Shown one piece after another: positions 8,948 to 18,340 of a DNA stretch of 64,000 nt; the first letter of the stretch is position 1, and the number at the start of each line of letters is the position of its first letter. Location of the stretch: the NCBI RefSeq assembly GCF_029603165.1, contig NZ_JAQSVC010000001.1, positions 62,001 to 126,000 on the forward strand, in the 5' to 3' direction. The stretch is from Galbibacter pacificus. Lineage in GTDB: Bacteria > Bacteroidota > Bacteroidia > Flavobacteriales > Flavobacteriaceae. The translations under genes were made by a program, and so were the position numbers. The notes under the pieces are model-generated. The model made no database searches. It was not told the origin of the DNA and was given only the letters and a program-made list of their open reading frames with translations.

Positions 8948-10130
8948 TGTATTTTTTTAAAGCCTCTTTTATTATAGTTACGGCTTTTACCAAGTTTTCT
9001 TTTTTAAGCACATAGGCAATACGAACCTGATCGTAGCCAATGCCCGGGGTAGAATAGAATCCTGCCGCCGGTGCCACCATAACGGTTTCTCCGTTTAGGT
9101 TGAATTCTTCGAGTAGCCATTGTGCAAAATCGTCTGTATTTTCAACGGGCAGTTTTACAATGCAATAAAAGGCTCCTTGTGGTTTTGCTACCGTAACACC
9201 TTCTATTTTGTTCAGTTCGGTTATTATCAAATCCCTTCGTTCTACATATTCTTCAATTACTTCGTCAAAGTAACTTTGTGGGGTATCCAGAGCGGCTTCA
9301 CTTGCAATTAAAGCAAAAGAAGGCGGCGAAAGGCGTGCTTGGGCAAACTTTAAAGCCGTGTTTATTATTTCTTTGTTCCGGGAGATCATGCAACCTATCC
9401 GGGCTCCGCACATACTGTATCTTTTTGATACCGAATCTACTACAATGGCGTAGTTTTCCAAGCCTTCTTCTTGTAGTATTGAATAATGCTCGGCACCGTC
9501 GTATGCAAATTCCCTGTACACTTCATCTGCAATCAGGAAAAGATCATGCTTTTTAACAATAGCTGCCAATTTTTTTATTTCTTCCCTTGAATAAAGGTAG
9601 CCGGTTGGGTTTCCGGGGTTGCAAATAATTATGGCCTTGGTTTTTGGGGTAATAAGTTTTTCAAAATCTTCAATGGGCGGGAGCGCAAAATTATCGTCAA
9701 TTTTAGAGACCACGGGAACCACGTTTACACCCGACGCTGTAGCAAAACCATTGTAATTGGCATAAAATGGTTCCGGAATAATAATTTCGTCTCCCGGATC
9801 TGTAATAGACCCCATGGTAAACATAAGTGCCTCAGAACCCCCGGTGGTAATGATAATTTCGCTTGGATTGATATCTATATCCCTTTTTTTGTAATATTCG
9901 GCAAGCTTGGTTCTGTATTCTTCAGAGCCTTCGCTCCTGCTGTACTCTAATATTTCCAGCGTATTGTCTTTAACGGCATCCAACGCCACTTGAGGAGTTT
10001 TAATATCGGGTTGCCCAATATTTAAATGGATAACATTAACCCCTCTTTTTTTAGCATCCTCGGCATACGGGACTAACTTTCTAATAGGCGATGCAGGCAT
10101 TTTTAAGCCTTTCTCAGAAATTATCGGCAT
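8940..10130 (-). CDS. Class I/II PLP-dependent aminotransferase (aspartate aminotransferase-like)
   Basis: This 396-residue fold type I enzyme moves amino groups between an amino acid and a 2-oxo acid. It contains NPGNPTGYLYSREE, the cofactor Asp in LIADEVYREF, and the PLP lysine in DSVSKRYSMCGARIG. The sequence style fits the AspC/AspB group, but substrate specificity cannot be fixed from motifs. It is the first gene of a two-gene unit with murB and overlaps it by 8 bp. Confidence 0.93.
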   Translation of the reverse strand: MPIISEKGLKMPASPIRKLVPYAEDAKKRGVNVIHLNIGQPDIKTPQVALDAVKDNTLEILEYSRSEGSEEYRTKLAEYYKKRDIDINPSEIIITTGGSEALMFTMGSITDPGDEIIIPEPFYANYNGFATASGVNVVPVVSKIDDNFALPPIEDFEKLITPKTKAIIICNPGNPTGYLYSREEIKKLAAIVKKHDLFLIADEVYREFAYDGAEHYSILQEEGLENYAIVVDSVSKRYSMCGARIGCMISRNKEIINTALKFAQARLSPPSFALIASEAALDTPQSYFDEVIEEYVERRDLIITELNKIEGVTVAKPQGAFYCIVKLPVENTDDFAQWLLEEFNLNGETVMVAPAAGFYSTPGIGYDQVRIAYVLKKENLVKAVTIIKEALKKYNA

Positions 10131-10257
10131 ATCTCAAATTTTATATCGTGCAAATTTGCAAAATATATTTCATAAATCATTACATCCATGCGGGAGTTAT
10201 TAAGGGAATTGAATGTTAAATTCTTAAAAAAATTGCATAAAATTTATTAAATTTATA

Positions 10258-11613
10258 ATGATTTCAGTAAGGCTTTGGGTCATGGCTGTTTTAAAACATA
10301 TTATCTCCTTATTATTGTTAACCGTTTGTTATTTTTCATATGGTCAGGGAGGCTTTAGTTTAAAAAGCGGGGAAAAACATGAAAAAGTCAAGTTTGATTT
10401 TGTAAACAACCTTATAATACTGCCCGTAACCGTAAATGGTGTGGAACTTTCGTTTATTCTTGATACGGGCGTGAACAAACCCATTTTATTCAATATTACC
10501 CAAACGGATTCCGTAAAGATTAATAATTCCGAAAAAATCCTTATCAAAGGTCTGGGAGATGGGGAGCCCGTTGAGGCAATTCACTCAAAGAACAATAGGT
10601 TTCAACTGGGCGATGTATTTAACTACAATCAGGATTTTTATTTAATAGCCGACAGCAGCATCAATTTTTCACCCAGGATCGGGTACAGGGTCCACGGGAT
10701 TATTGGCTACGATTTGTTGAAAAATTTTATTGTTGAAATAGATTATTCAGCAGAAAAGATAAAGTTTTACGACCCCGATGCATATTCATATAAAAGATGC
10801 CGAAAGTGTGAAACCTTGCCATTGACCATTGAAGGGAGCAAGGCCTACATAAATGCCAATATAAAGCAGTATACAACCATTGAAGAAATAAACGTGAAGC
10901 TTTTGCTGGATAGTGGTAGCTGCGATGCCATTTGGCTTTTTGAAAACAATGAACAGGCAATAACGGGCCCTATTAAATTTTTCGACGATTTTTTGGGTTT
11001 TGGGCTCAGTGGGAAAATTCATGGTAAAAGGGCGCGTGTGCAGCGGTTTGGAATTGGTGATTTTGAACTGCACGAAGCAAAGGTGGCCTATCCCGACTCT
11101 ACGGCATTACAATACATAACGCGTATGGATGACAGGAACGGCTCGGTCGGGTCCGAGATTTTAAAACGGTTTGATATGGTGCTGGATTACCCAAATGCGA
11201 AAATAACCTTGAAAAAGAACGGGAGTTTTAACGATCCCTTTAAATATAACATGAGCGGGATTGAATTGCAGCATAACGGACTTAGGTTGGTTAAACAATT
11301 GGTGGACGACGTGGAATCTGGCTATGCAAATACCAATGAAAACGGAATTAAGGTATATACCCGTAATCAATTTAGTTTTGAACTGCACCCTGCCTTGGAA
11401 ATTGCCCAAATAAGGGAAAACAGCCCTGCGGCCCTTGTGGGATTAAAAGAAGGCGATGTAATCGTTAAGGTAAATAACAGGCCCATATACAGGTATACCT
11501 TGCAGGAAGTAAGCGAGATGATCAACGAGCGGGAAGGCAAGAAAGTAAACTTAACAATAGACCGCAAAGGTTCCATCCTTAAGTTTTCTTTTGAATTGGT
11601 AAAGGTTTTATAA
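10258..11613 (+). CDS. Secreted aspartyl protease-like protein with C-terminal PDZ domain
   Basis: This 451-residue exported protein starts with a signal peptide (cleavage after about residue 30, near FSYGQGG). Two retropepsin-like halves follow, each with a potential active-site motif: ILDTGVNKP near residue 68 and LLDSGSCDA near 216. A PDZ domain occupies about 370-450 (IRENSPAALVGLKEGDVIVKVNN). The arrangement fits Bacteroidetes PDZ-containing aspartyl proteases acting in the periplasm or at the surface. Substrates are unknown. A second in-frame ATG at 10282 could be the true start and also gives a good signal peptide. Confidence 0.88.
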   Translation: MISVRLWVMAVLKHIISLLLLTVCYFSYGQGGFSLKSGEKHEKVKFDFVNNLIILPVTVNGVELSFILDTGVNKPILFNITQTDSVKINNSEKILIKGLGDGEPVEAIHSKNNRFQLGDVFNYNQDFYLIADSSINFSPRIGYRVHGIIGYDLLKNFIVEIDYSAEKIKFYDPDAYSYKRCRKCETLPLTIEGSKAYINANIKQYTTIEEINVKLLLDSGSCDAIWLFENNEQAITGPIKFFDDFLGFGLSGKIHGKRARVQRFGIGDFELHEAKVAYPDSTALQYITRMDDRNGSVGSEILKRFDMVLDYPNAKITLKKNGSFNDPFKYNMSGIELQHNGLRLVKQLVDDVESGYANTNENGIKVYTRNQFSFELHPALEIAQIRENSPAALVGLKEGDVIVKVNNRPIYRYTLQEVSEMINEREGKKVNLTIDRKGSILKFSFELVKVL

Positions 11614-11616
11614 ACG

Positions 11617-11645
11617 AAAAAGCGGCTCCGAAGAACCGCTTTTTT
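11617..11645. terminator. Bidirectional terminator between protease and DUF1573 genes
   Basis: A nine-pair hairpin (AAAAAGCGG / CCGCTTTTT) with A and T flanks sits between two convergent genes, so it can end transcription on both strands. Confidence 0.85.
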
Positions 11646-11667
11646 AATTTTTAATAATCAAAAAAAA

Positions 11668-12057
11668 TTATTTCCCTGTGCTATTTGCCAATACGGTACC
11701 TTTAATTTTAATGGCTACCGTGGGCGTATCTGCATTCGATTCCACAGTAATGGTCTTTCTTATGGGTCCAACACGATTGGTATCATATTTAACCTCGATT
11801 ACTCCTGTGTCGCCGGGAGCAATGGGATCTTTCGGTTTTTTGGGTATCGTACATCCGCAGCTTGAGCGGACATTAGAGATTACTAAAGGAACTTCTCCTG
11901 TGTTTGTAAACTCAAATACACGAACTCCATCGCTTCCTTTAGCGATTTCACCATAGTCGATCACGTCTTGTTTAAATTCTATTTTTGCTGTTTTTTCCTG
12001 AGCTTGGGCCGCAAAACCTATCACTCCAACAAATAATAGCATTAGTAATTTTTTCAT
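11668..12057 (-). CDS. DUF1573 domain exported protein
   Basis: This 129-residue protein has a clear signal peptide (MKKLLMLLFVGVIGFAAQA) and one DUF1573 domain, an immunoglobulin-like beta-sandwich typical of Bacteroidetes secreted proteins. The signature SSCGCTIPKKPKDPIAPGDTG lies near residues 64-84, and NVRSSCGC carries the conserved Cys pair. The biochemical role of the family is not established. It is divergent from valS and has a full -33/-7 promoter. Confidence 0.9.
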   Translation of the reverse strand: MKKLLMLLFVGVIGFAAQAQEKTAKIEFKQDVIDYGEIAKGSDGVRVFEFTNTGEVPLVISNVRSSCGCTIPKKPKDPIAPGDTGVIEVKYDTNRVGPIRKTITVESNADTPTVAIKIKGTVLANSTGK

Positions 12058-12081
12058 CGTTTTTCAGATTTAAGTGAATAT

Positions 12082-12112
12082 CAAATTTAATTACTTTTAG
12101 TTAACCCGCAAA
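12082..12112 (-). promoter_or_regulatory. Complete Bacteroidetes-type promoter of DUF1573 gene
   Basis: On the minus strand TTTG (12109-12112) is followed by exactly 19 bp and then TAAATTTG (12082-12089). Both elements match the sigma-A consensus of Bacteroidetes (TTTG-N19-TAnnTTTG). The predicted transcript start lies about 20 bp before the ATG at 12057. Confidence 0.7.
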
Positions 12113-12149
12113 ATTTATTGATTGCCTTTTATAATCCTACGGATATAGC

Positions 12150-12157
12150 TACTTTTG
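12150..12157 (+). promoter_or_regulatory. Candidate -7 promoter box of valS
   Basis: TACTTTTG matches TAnnTTTG and lies 29 bp before the valS ATG. The position 19 bp upstream reads TTTT rather than TTTG. Confidence 0.4.
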
Positions 12158-12185
12158 CATTCTTAAACCAAAAAGTGTTCCGAAA

Positions 12186-14816
12186 ATGAATATTCCATCA
12201 AAATATGATGCCAAATCGGTTGAAAACAAGTGGTATGAGTACTGGATGAAACATGATTTTTTTCATTCAGAACCCGATGAAAGAGAGCCATACACCATTG
12301 TAATTCCGCCGCCAAACGTCACGGGAGTATTGCATATGGGGCACATGCTTAATAACACCATTCAGGATGTTTTGATAAGAAAGGCCCGTTTAAAAGGGTA
12401 CAATGCCTGTTGGGTGCCAGGTACCGATCATGCCTCTATTGCCACCGAAGCAAAAGTGGTTGCCAAACTAAAAGAACAGGGCATTAATAAAACCGATCTT
12501 TCCAGGGAAGAATTTTTGGAACATGCTTGGGACTGGACGCATGAATATGGAGGCGTGATACTCGATCAGCTTAAAAAGCTGGGCTGTTCATGCGATTGGG
12601 ACCGGACCAAATTTACAATGGATGGCGATATGTCAGCAGCTGTAATAAAGGTTTTTGTCGATTTGTACGAAAAAGGATTGATTTACCGCGGTTACCGCAT
12701 GGTAAACTGGGATCCAGAAGCAAAAACGACCCTTTCCGATGAAGAAGTGATTTACGAAGAACAGCAAGGATTGTTGTATTACATATCGTATGCTATAGAA
12801 GGAAGTGATGAAAAAATTACCATTGCTACCACTCGCCCGGAAACTATTTTAGGAGATACTGCCATTTGCATCAATCCCAACGATGAACGTTACAGCAACT
12901 TAAAAGGAAAAAAAGCAATTGTTCCGTTGGCCGGACGCGTAATTCCCATTATCGAAGATGAATATGTGGATTTAGAATTTGGGACAGGTTGTCTGAAAGT
13001 AACCCCTGCACACGACGAAAACGATAAAAAACTGGGCGACAAGCACCATCTGGAGGTTGTTGATATTTTTAACGACGATGCCACCCTAAACAGTAACGGG
13101 CTTCATTACGAAGGAAAAGATAGGTTTACGGTAAGAAAGGAAATCTCCAAGGAATTGGAAGAAAAGGGTTTTTTGGTTAAAACCGAAAACCACCTTAATA
13201 AAGTAGGTACTTCCGAGCGTACCAAAGCTGTAATTGAACCAAGGCTTTCCGATCAATGGTTTCTAAAAATGGAAGAGTTAGTAAAACCTGCCTTAAAAGC
13301 AGTCTTGGACGATAAGGAAATTAAACTTTTTCCTTCTAAATTCGAGAATACCTACCGCCATTGGCTGGAAAACATCCGCGATTGGAATATCTCCCGGCAA
13401 TTGTGGTGGGGGCACCAAATACCCGCATATTATTACGGAGATGGCGAAAACGACTTTGTGGTTGCCGAAAATGCCGAAAAAGCATTGCTAAAAGCCAAAG
13501 AAAAATCGGGAAAAAGTGCTTTAACGGTTAACGATTTAAAACAGGATGAAGATTCTTTGGATACATGGTTTTCTTCTTGGTTATGGCCCATGAGTGTCTT
13601 TAACGGTATTGTCGAGCCCGAAAACAAAGAGATTTCGTACTATTACCCAACCAACGATTTGGTGACCGGCCCCGATATTTTATTTTTCTGGGTGGCAAGA
13701 ATGATTTTTGCCGGGTACGAATTCCGTGGCGAAAAACCCTTCAACAATGTATACTTAACCGGTTTGGTGCGTGATAAACAGCGCAGAAAGATGTCAAAAT
13801 CTTTGGGAAATTCCCCAGATGCGTTGAAGTTGATTGAAGAATTTGGTGCCGATGGAGTTCGTGTGGGCTTGCTGTTGAGCTCAGCCGCAGGAAACGATTT
13901 GTTGTTTGACGAGGCACTTTGCCAACAAGGAAAGAACTTTGCCAATAAGATATGGAATGCCTTCCGTTTGATAAAAGGGTGGGAGGTTGCAAATATTGAA
14001 CAACCAGGGTATGCATCAATTGCTATTGAATGGTATAAGAATAAATTTCAGCATACTTTAAAAAATATAGAAGACCAGTTTTCCAAATACAGGATTTCTG
14101 ATGCCTTGATGGCTACCTATAAACTTGTTTGGGACGATTTCTGTTCTTGGTTATTGGAAATGGTCAAACCTGCATACCAACAGCCAATCGATGCTAAAAC
14201 ATACAAAGAAGTAATTGCTTTGTTTGAAGCCAATTTAAAATTGTTGCATCCGTTTATGCCATTTTTGTCAGAAGAAATTTGGCAACATATGGAAGAACGC
14301 AAGCCCGAAGAAGCCTTAATTGTTTCGCAATGGCCCGAAATTGAGAATGTAGATGAGAAAATTATAGGTGAATTTGATTTTGCAGCTGAGGTAATTTCTG
14401 GCATTAGAACCATCCGAAAGGAAAAAAACATTGCTTTTAAAAACGAGATTTCCCTTTCTGTGATAAATAACGAAAAGGCTTCTACAATGTTCGATCCTAT
14501 TATACAAAAACTGGGCAATATCGATACGCTTTCTTATGTAGATGATAAAGTTGAGGGGGCTATTTCCTTTAGGGTTAAATCCAACGAATATTTTGTTCCT
14601 GTAGCTGGAGCTATCGATGTGGAAGGTGAAATAAGTAAGATTGAAGAAGAATTAAAGTATACGGAAGGCTTTTTAAAGTCGGTTCAAAAGAAATTGTCGA
14701 ATGAACGTTTTGTAAACAATGCCCCCGACAAAGTGGTTGCAATGGAGAAGCAAAAAGAAGCCGATGCTTTGGCAAAAATTGAAACCCTTAAAGAGAGCCT
14801 TGCGAGTTTGAAATAG
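12186..14816 (+). CDS. valS: Valine--tRNA ligase
   Basis: This class I aminoacyl-tRNA synthetase charges tRNA-Val. The 876 residues contain the HIGH motif as HMGH (50-53), the KMSKS motif (RKMSKSLGN near residue 535), an editing CP1 domain between them ([14 protein letters not shown]), an anticodon-binding domain, and the C-terminal coiled coil typical of ValRS ([16 protein letters not shown] near 815-830). The start follows a TAnnTTTG box by 29 bp. It is a monocistronic unit ending at a strong hairpin. Confidence 0.98.
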   Translation: MNIPSKYDAKSVENKWYEYWMKHDFFHSEPDEREPYTIVIPPPNVTGVLHMGHMLNNTIQDVLIRKARLKGYNACWVPGTDHASIATEAKVVAKLKEQGINKTDLSREEFLEHAWDWTHEYGGVILDQLKKLGCSCDWDRTKFTMDGDMSAAVIKVFVDLYEKGLIYRGYRMVNWDPEAKTTLSDEEVIYEEQQGLLYYISYAIEGSDEKITIATTRPETILGDTAICINPNDERYSNLKGKKAIVPLAGRVIPIIEDEYVDLEFGTGCLKVTPAHDENDKKLGDKHHLEVVDIFNDDATLNSNGLHYEGKDRFTVRKEISKELEEKGFLVKTENHLNKVGTSERTKAVIEPRLSDQWFLKMEELVKPALKAVLDDKEIKLFPSKFENTYRHWLENIRDWNISRQLWWGHQIPAYYYGDGENDFVVAENAEKALLKAKEKSGKSALTVNDLKQDEDSLDTWFSSWLWPMSVFNGIVEPENKEISYYYPTNDLVTGPDILFFWVARMIFAGYEFRGEKPFNNVYLTGLVRDKQRRKMSKSLGNSPDALKLIEEFGADGVRVGLLLSSAAGNDLLFDEALCQQGKNFANKIWNAFRLIKGWEVANIEQPGYASIAIEWYKNKFQHTLKNIEDQFSKYRISDALMATYKLVWDDFCSWLLEMVKPAYQQPIDAKTYKEVIALFEANLKLLHPFMPFLSEEIWQHMEERKPEEALIVSQWPEIENVDEKIIGEFDFAAEVISGIRTIRKEKNIAFKNEISLSVINNEKASTMFDPIIQKLGNIDTLSYVDDKVEGAISFRVKSNEYFVPVAGAIDVEGEISKIEEELKYTEGFLKSVQKKLSNERFVNNAPDKVVAMEKQKEADALAKIETLKESLASLK

Positions 14817-14858
14817 GATTCCTTTTTTCTTATTAATAACTTACTATTTTTAAATAGA

Positions 14859-14897
14859 AACAAGCCAAAGACTTTTAGTCTTTGGCTTGTTTTTTAT
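14859..14897. terminator. Bidirectional terminator shared by valS and sdpI-like gene
   Basis: A perfect 15-bp stem (14859-14873 with 14877-14891) with a 3-nt loop is flanked by A and T runs. The loop and right arm contain the stop codon and last codons of the convergent sdpI-like gene, so the terminator is partly coding. Confidence 0.92.
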
Positions 14898-15522
14898 ATA
14901 TAATGTAGGAATATACTATTGGAATGAAAGCAATTGCTAAAATAGTGGCTATAAATACCTTAGAAAAAAAATCTTTTGGGATTAATAAACTTGCAATGAT
15001 TACAAAGGTACCTGCAATCATCCATAATTTTCCGGTCATTACATGTGTTTTTTTCCAAACAGATTCGTTTTCGAGTGTCCATGGAGTTTTTACACCAATA
15101 AAATAATTGGGCTTAACGGTTTGCATATAATTCCCCAAAACAGCTATAAAAAACCCAATAAGCAAAAACATACTATTTATGTTTAACGATTCTTTTTTTA
15201 CGGCATAGATTATATAGCAGGCCAATGCACTCATAAACAACACTAGAAAAAATTTAATGCGGTCGTATTTATTCCCCATTTCATCAATCCTTTTTTTAGG
15301 GTCGATTTTGGGCGCAAAAAGCATAATTAAATAGGTGAGCAGGGGCAACAATATTGGAATAACAATGAGCTGTATTTTGCCTCCCCAGCGGTCTATTTCA
15401 CCTTTATAATTAAAGTGCAGGGGGATTTTTTCGTCCAAATCGTTCCATATAATTGCCAAATAGATAAATGGTATTGCCACAATAATTAAATAGCACCATT
15501 CGGGAATCTTAAGGGTTTTCAT
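14875..15522 (-). CDS. SdpI-family membrane protein (DUF1648 + SdpI)
   Basis: This 215-residue protein has about six membrane helices. An N-terminal DUF1648 segment (IIWNDLDEKIPLHFNYKG) is followed by a C-terminal SdpI-like part (VKPNYFIGVKTPWTLENESVWKKTH). In Bacillus subtilis, SdpI gives immunity to the SdpC toxin and controls the repressor SdpR by membrane sequestration. Here the adjacent ArsR-type gene overlaps by 14 bp, matching the sdpRI arrangement, but no sdpC-like toxin gene is nearby. Toxin immunity is therefore not supported, and a role in membrane-stress signalling is possible. Confidence 0.85.
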   Translation of the reverse strand: MKTLKIPEWCYLIIVAIPFIYLAIIWNDLDEKIPLHFNYKGEIDRWGGKIQLIVIPILLPLLTYLIMLFAPKIDPKKRIDEMGNKYDRIKFFLVLFMSALACYIIYAVKKESLNINSMFLLIGFFIAVLGNYMQTVKPNYFIGVKTPWTLENESVWKKTHVMTGKLWMIAGTFVIIASLLIPKDFFSKVFIATILAIAFIPIVYSYIIYKKQAKD

Positions 15523-15790
15523 CTGTTTTGTTTTTTAAAGTTAGTATCCAGTTTAATAAGTCATCTAGAATGGTCGTGTTTATGGAGTATATAACAAATT
15601 GGCCATCCTTTTTGCTATTGACCAAGTCTGCTCTTTTTAAGAGCTCCAAATGGTGCGAGATACTAGGTTTTGAAATATTGAACTCATTGGCAATTTCACC
15701 AGCGCTCATATCCTTTTCTTTTAATAGAGATAATATCTCTCTCCTGGTCGAATCGTTTAAGGCTTTAAAAAGATGGTTCATTAATTGCAT
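15509..15790 (-). CDS. ArsR/SdpR-family transcriptional repressor
   Basis: This 93-residue winged-helix protein has a helix-turn-helix (AGEIANEFNISKPSISHHLELLKRA) close to the SdpR subgroup of ArsR regulators. It has no Cys or His metal site, so metal sensing is unlikely. The start may be the second Met (15781), giving the family-typical MNHLFKAL beginning. It is the first gene of an operon with the sdpI-like gene. A perfect palindrome directly before the start is the likely autoregulatory operator. Confidence 0.9.
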   Translation of the reverse strand: MQLMNHLFKALNDSTRREILSLLKEKDMSAGEIANEFNISKPSISHHLELLKRADLVNSKKDGQFVIYSINTTILDDLLNWILTLKNKTDENP

Positions 15791-15810
15791 ATTTAGATAA
15801 ATATCTAAAT
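15791..15810. promoter_or_regulatory. Perfect palindromic operator before sdpR-like gene
   Basis: The arms ATTTAGATA and TATCTAAAT are exact inverted copies separated by AA. The site abuts the listed start codon of the ArsR-type gene, or lies about 10 bp before the alternative start at 15781, as expected for an autorepressor operator. Confidence 0.65.
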
Positions 15811-15847
15811 ATTTTTAATAAAAAACAAATTTTCGATAAAAAATACA

Positions 15848-16111
15848 CTATTTATACTTAAAATATTCCTTAACTAGTTTGATGTATTTTTCCTTGGCTT
15901 CGTTTTCGGTCATACCCCTGGCCTGAAAGAGTGCATTTGCTTTAAACGCATTAATTATGGAGCGCCTGCTGCTTGGCGGCTCACTATTTTGAGTAGCTTT
16001 TTTATAATAAGCATAAAGGCGCAACAAAAAATCTGCTGGAAACAGTTCTTGGTAATTATTAACGCGCTCTACGGCTTCTTCGAATTCTTTATCTATTTTT
16101 TCTTGATTCAT
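15848..16111 (-). CDS. Acyl-CoA-binding protein
   Basis: This 87-residue all-helical protein of the ACBP family binds long-chain acyl-CoA esters in the cytoplasm and buffers or transports them. The family signature is visible as FPADFLLRLYAYYKKAT (24-40) and the C-terminal EAKEKYIKLVKEYFKYK. It starts 2 bp after the psd-like gene stops on the same strand, placing it at the end of a phospholipid synthesis operon. That context supports a lipid function. Confidence 0.9.
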   Translation of the reverse strand: MNQEKIDKEFEEAVERVNNYQELFPADFLLRLYAYYKKATQNSEPPSSRRSIINAFKANALFQARGMTENEAKEKYIKLVKEYFKYK

Positions 16112-16113
16112 TT

Positions 16114-16761
16114 TTAGGATGCAATTACATCAACTCCCCCCTTAACTTTTTGGTGCAATGCAACCTGTATCTTTGCATTTAGGGGGAGAAAAAGGTCAAC
16201 ACGCGAACCAAACTTTATAAACCCGGCATCGGTGCCCTGCATTACTTCTTCTCCTACTTCTGCATAATTAACAATGCGCTTTGCCAATGCACCGGCTATT
16301 TGCCTATATAAAACTTCTCCATATCCCGGATTGTTTATAACCACTGTTGTGCGTTCATTCTCTTCGGATGCTTTTGGGTGCCACGCCACCAAATATTTTC
16401 CAGGATGATATTTGCTGTATTTTACAATACCGCTTAATGCATAACGGGTAACGTGTACATTTATTGGGGACATAAAGATAGATACCTGAATGCGCTTTTC
16501 CTTAAAGTATTCTTTTTCAAAAACTTCTTCGATTACTACAACTTTTCCGTCAACAGGGGCTATAATGTTTTCATCTGAAATTGTGGTAGAACGTTTTGGG
16601 TTCCTAAAAAACTGAAGTATCAATATCAATATGGCCAATAACGATAGCTGGACCAATGTTTTTAGCCAATATGTATGAATGTAAAACTGTGCCGTAATTA
16701 CGCCAATGGCTATCAAAATAAACGTAACGATAATAATTTTATGGCCCTCTTTATGAAACAT
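16114..16761 (-). CDS. psd: Phosphatidylserine decarboxylase family protein
   Basis: This enzyme decarboxylates phosphatidylserine to phosphatidylethanolamine at the inner membrane. At 215 residues it belongs to the short Psd form. Two N-terminal membrane helices (11-48) precede the catalytic domain with NVHVTRYALSGIVKYSKYHPG. The autocatalytic cleavage site is the GS pair in FIKFGSRVDLF near residues 184-185, where the Ser becomes the pyruvoyl group. The start overlaps the cdsA end by 11 bp. Confidence 0.94.
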   Translation of the reverse strand: MFHKEGHKIIIVTFILIAIGVITAQFYIHTYWLKTLVQLSLLAILILILQFFRNPKRSTTISDENIIAPVDGKVVVIEEVFEKEYFKEKRIQVSIFMSPINVHVTRYALSGIVKYSKYHPGKYLVAWHPKASEENERTTVVINNPGYGEVLYRQIAGALAKRIVNYAEVGEEVMQGTDAGFIKFGSRVDLFLPLNAKIQVALHQKVKGGVDVIAS

Positions 16762-17566
16762 AATAAAATATTTGAAGTGTTAGGTAAGCAAAAGGCGCTG
16801 CAAATATAAGGCTGTCCAATCTATCGAGCAAGCCTCCGTGGCCGGGTAAAATGGCGCCACTATCTTTTACGCCTGCCAGCCGTTTAAATTTAGATTCTAC
16901 CAAATCTCCTATAGAGCCGGTTATAACAACAACAATAGTAAGAATAAACCATTGTGCCATACTTAGTTCGTTGCTGTAAACATATAGTAAATAGGAGGCT
17001 ATTAATGCAAACACCAGTCCTCCAATAAAACCTTCAATGGTTTTTTTTGGGGAAACACTGGGAAAGAGCTTGTGCTTGCCAATACTTTTTCCTACCAAAT
17101 AGGCAAACGAATCGTTTACCCAGATCAATATAAAAATACCAATAATTAAAGATTTTGCAAAATGGCCTACTTGATAGGGGATCATTGTTAAAAAGATGCA
17201 CCCGCCACCAATATAAAAAAGAGTTATAATAAATTTTTGCAGGTTGGAATAGCCCAGCTTTTTAGTTGAAAACAGTTTTAGAATCAATACTAGGTTCACG
17301 GCAATGCATACCGCGAGCAAAACAGTCCGCAACATGGTTTGTTGATAGATTTCGCCCAACAAATAGATAAATACCCACCATAGGGAGAGAAATGCAAGAA
17401 ATATATAGTAACCGCTTAAGCGAATAATTTTTTTAAACTCGTAAATGCAGGTAATGCCAAAAATCAAAAACAGAAAATCAAAAGCGTCATTGCTTAGGAA
17501 TACGGCCGATAACAGTAAAAAAACATAGAGGATACCCGTTAAGGCACGTTTAAAAAGTTCTTTCAC
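16751..17566 (-). CDS. cdsA: Phosphatidate cytidylyltransferase
   Basis: CdsA makes CDP-diacylglycerol from phosphatidic acid and CTP, the precursor of all phospholipids. The 271 residues have about eight membrane segments and the C-terminal signature SPKKTIEGFIGG followed by GDLVESKFKRLAGVKDSG and GHGGLLDRLDSL. It overlaps psd and is followed by the acyl-CoA-binding gene, forming one lipid unit. The upstream LUD gene ends 46 bp away on the same strand. Confidence 0.96.
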   Translation of the reverse strand: MKELFKRALTGILYVFLLLSAVFLSNDAFDFLFLIFGITCIYEFKKIIRLSGYYIFLAFLSLWWVFIYLLGEIYQQTMLRTVLLAVCIAVNLVLILKLFSTKKLGYSNLQKFIITLFYIGGGCIFLTMIPYQVGHFAKSLIIGIFILIWVNDSFAYLVGKSIGKHKLFPSVSPKKTIEGFIGGLVFALIASYLLYVYSNELSMAQWFILTIVVVITGSIGDLVESKFKRLAGVKDSGAILPGHGGLLDRLDSLIFAAPFAYLTLQIFYYVS

Positions 17567-17612
17567 AAGGTTGTTAGTTTTTTAGTTTTAGTCCAATAGC
17601 TGTTAGGTTGTC

Positions 17613-18221
17613 CTACAAGTCTTCCAGCAATAGCAAATATAAGTTTTTTGAACTACTTCCGTAGGTAAGAAAATCTTTTTCTTCTTGTATGCTGAAGTGT
17701 TTAATGGTCGTGATGTTTGTGGGGATTTGATTTTTGTTTTTGTTTTTAATACCTCTGAGGCCTTCGCCAATGGTATCAACCAGCTGACTTGTAGTTGCAA
17801 AAATGATAAAATTGTCGGGAAGGTCGTTTAATTTACTTTCTTTAATTTGGTTGGACGAGATAAGAATGGCACCATTGTCTGCAACAAGGTTTTCACATGG
17901 GGAAAGCAATAAGGTGGCGTTATGGCAATTGTTGGAATTACTAAACTTGTATTTTTTAAAAAGATCGTTCAGTTTTGGGTCCAAACAGCATATATGTTCT
18001 TTTGTCCAGTTATTTTCTGATAAAATATTGTTGAAGCATTCATGAATTTCCTCCAATGAGTCGCAATAAAGAAACTTGCCACCATTTTTTTTGAAGTTTA
18101 TGGTGAATTTTTCATCTGTAGGAAGCTTTATTTCCGGCATAAACTTTCCTCTTTCATCAGCTCCTGTGCCAGACGCTTCTTTCTTTTGTTTAGATCCGAA
18201 AAGTTTTTTAAATAAGCTCAT
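17613..18221 (-). CDS. LUD domain protein (LutC/YkgG-like)
   Basis: This 202-residue protein carries a LUD domain of the kind found in LutB and LutC. LutABC oxidises lactate in Bacillus, but no lutA or lutB is present here, so that role is not supported. A basic N-terminus (LFGSKQKKE) is followed by the domain from about residue 40 to the end, including GAILISSNQIKESKLNDLPDN. It leads the cdsA-psd genes, being separated from ftsH by a terminator. The function is unknown. Confidence 0.8.
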   Translation of the reverse strand: MSLFKKLFGSKQKKEASGTGADERGKFMPEIKLPTDEKFTINFKKNGGKFLYCDSLEEIHECFNNILSENNWTKEHICCLDPKLNDLFKKYKFSNSNNCHNATLLLSPCENLVADNGAILISSNQIKESKLNDLPDNFIIFATTSQLVDTIGEGLRGIKNKNKNQIPTNITTIKHFSIQEEKDFLTYGSSSKNLYLLLLEDL

Positions 18222-18302
18222 TCTGATTTTATGGGGGAATTATTTTTTATTTTTTCAAATTTTTGATATATAAATGTATAAAATTATTAATGATAACGAA
18301 GA

Positions 18303-18336
18303 AAACGGGAGTAAATTTTGTAAACTACTCCCGTTT
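18303..18336 (-). terminator. Terminator of ftsH
   Basis: An 11-bp perfect stem (18303-18313 with 18326-18336) lies just after the ftsH stop codon and is followed on the minus strand by a T-rich stretch. Confidence 0.8.
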
Positions 18337-18340
18337 GTTA

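Noticed and set aside
14875-15790. Toxin-immunity cassette
   Set aside because: Only the repressor and the SdpI-like protein are present. No small secreted toxin gene or SdpAB-like genes adjoin.
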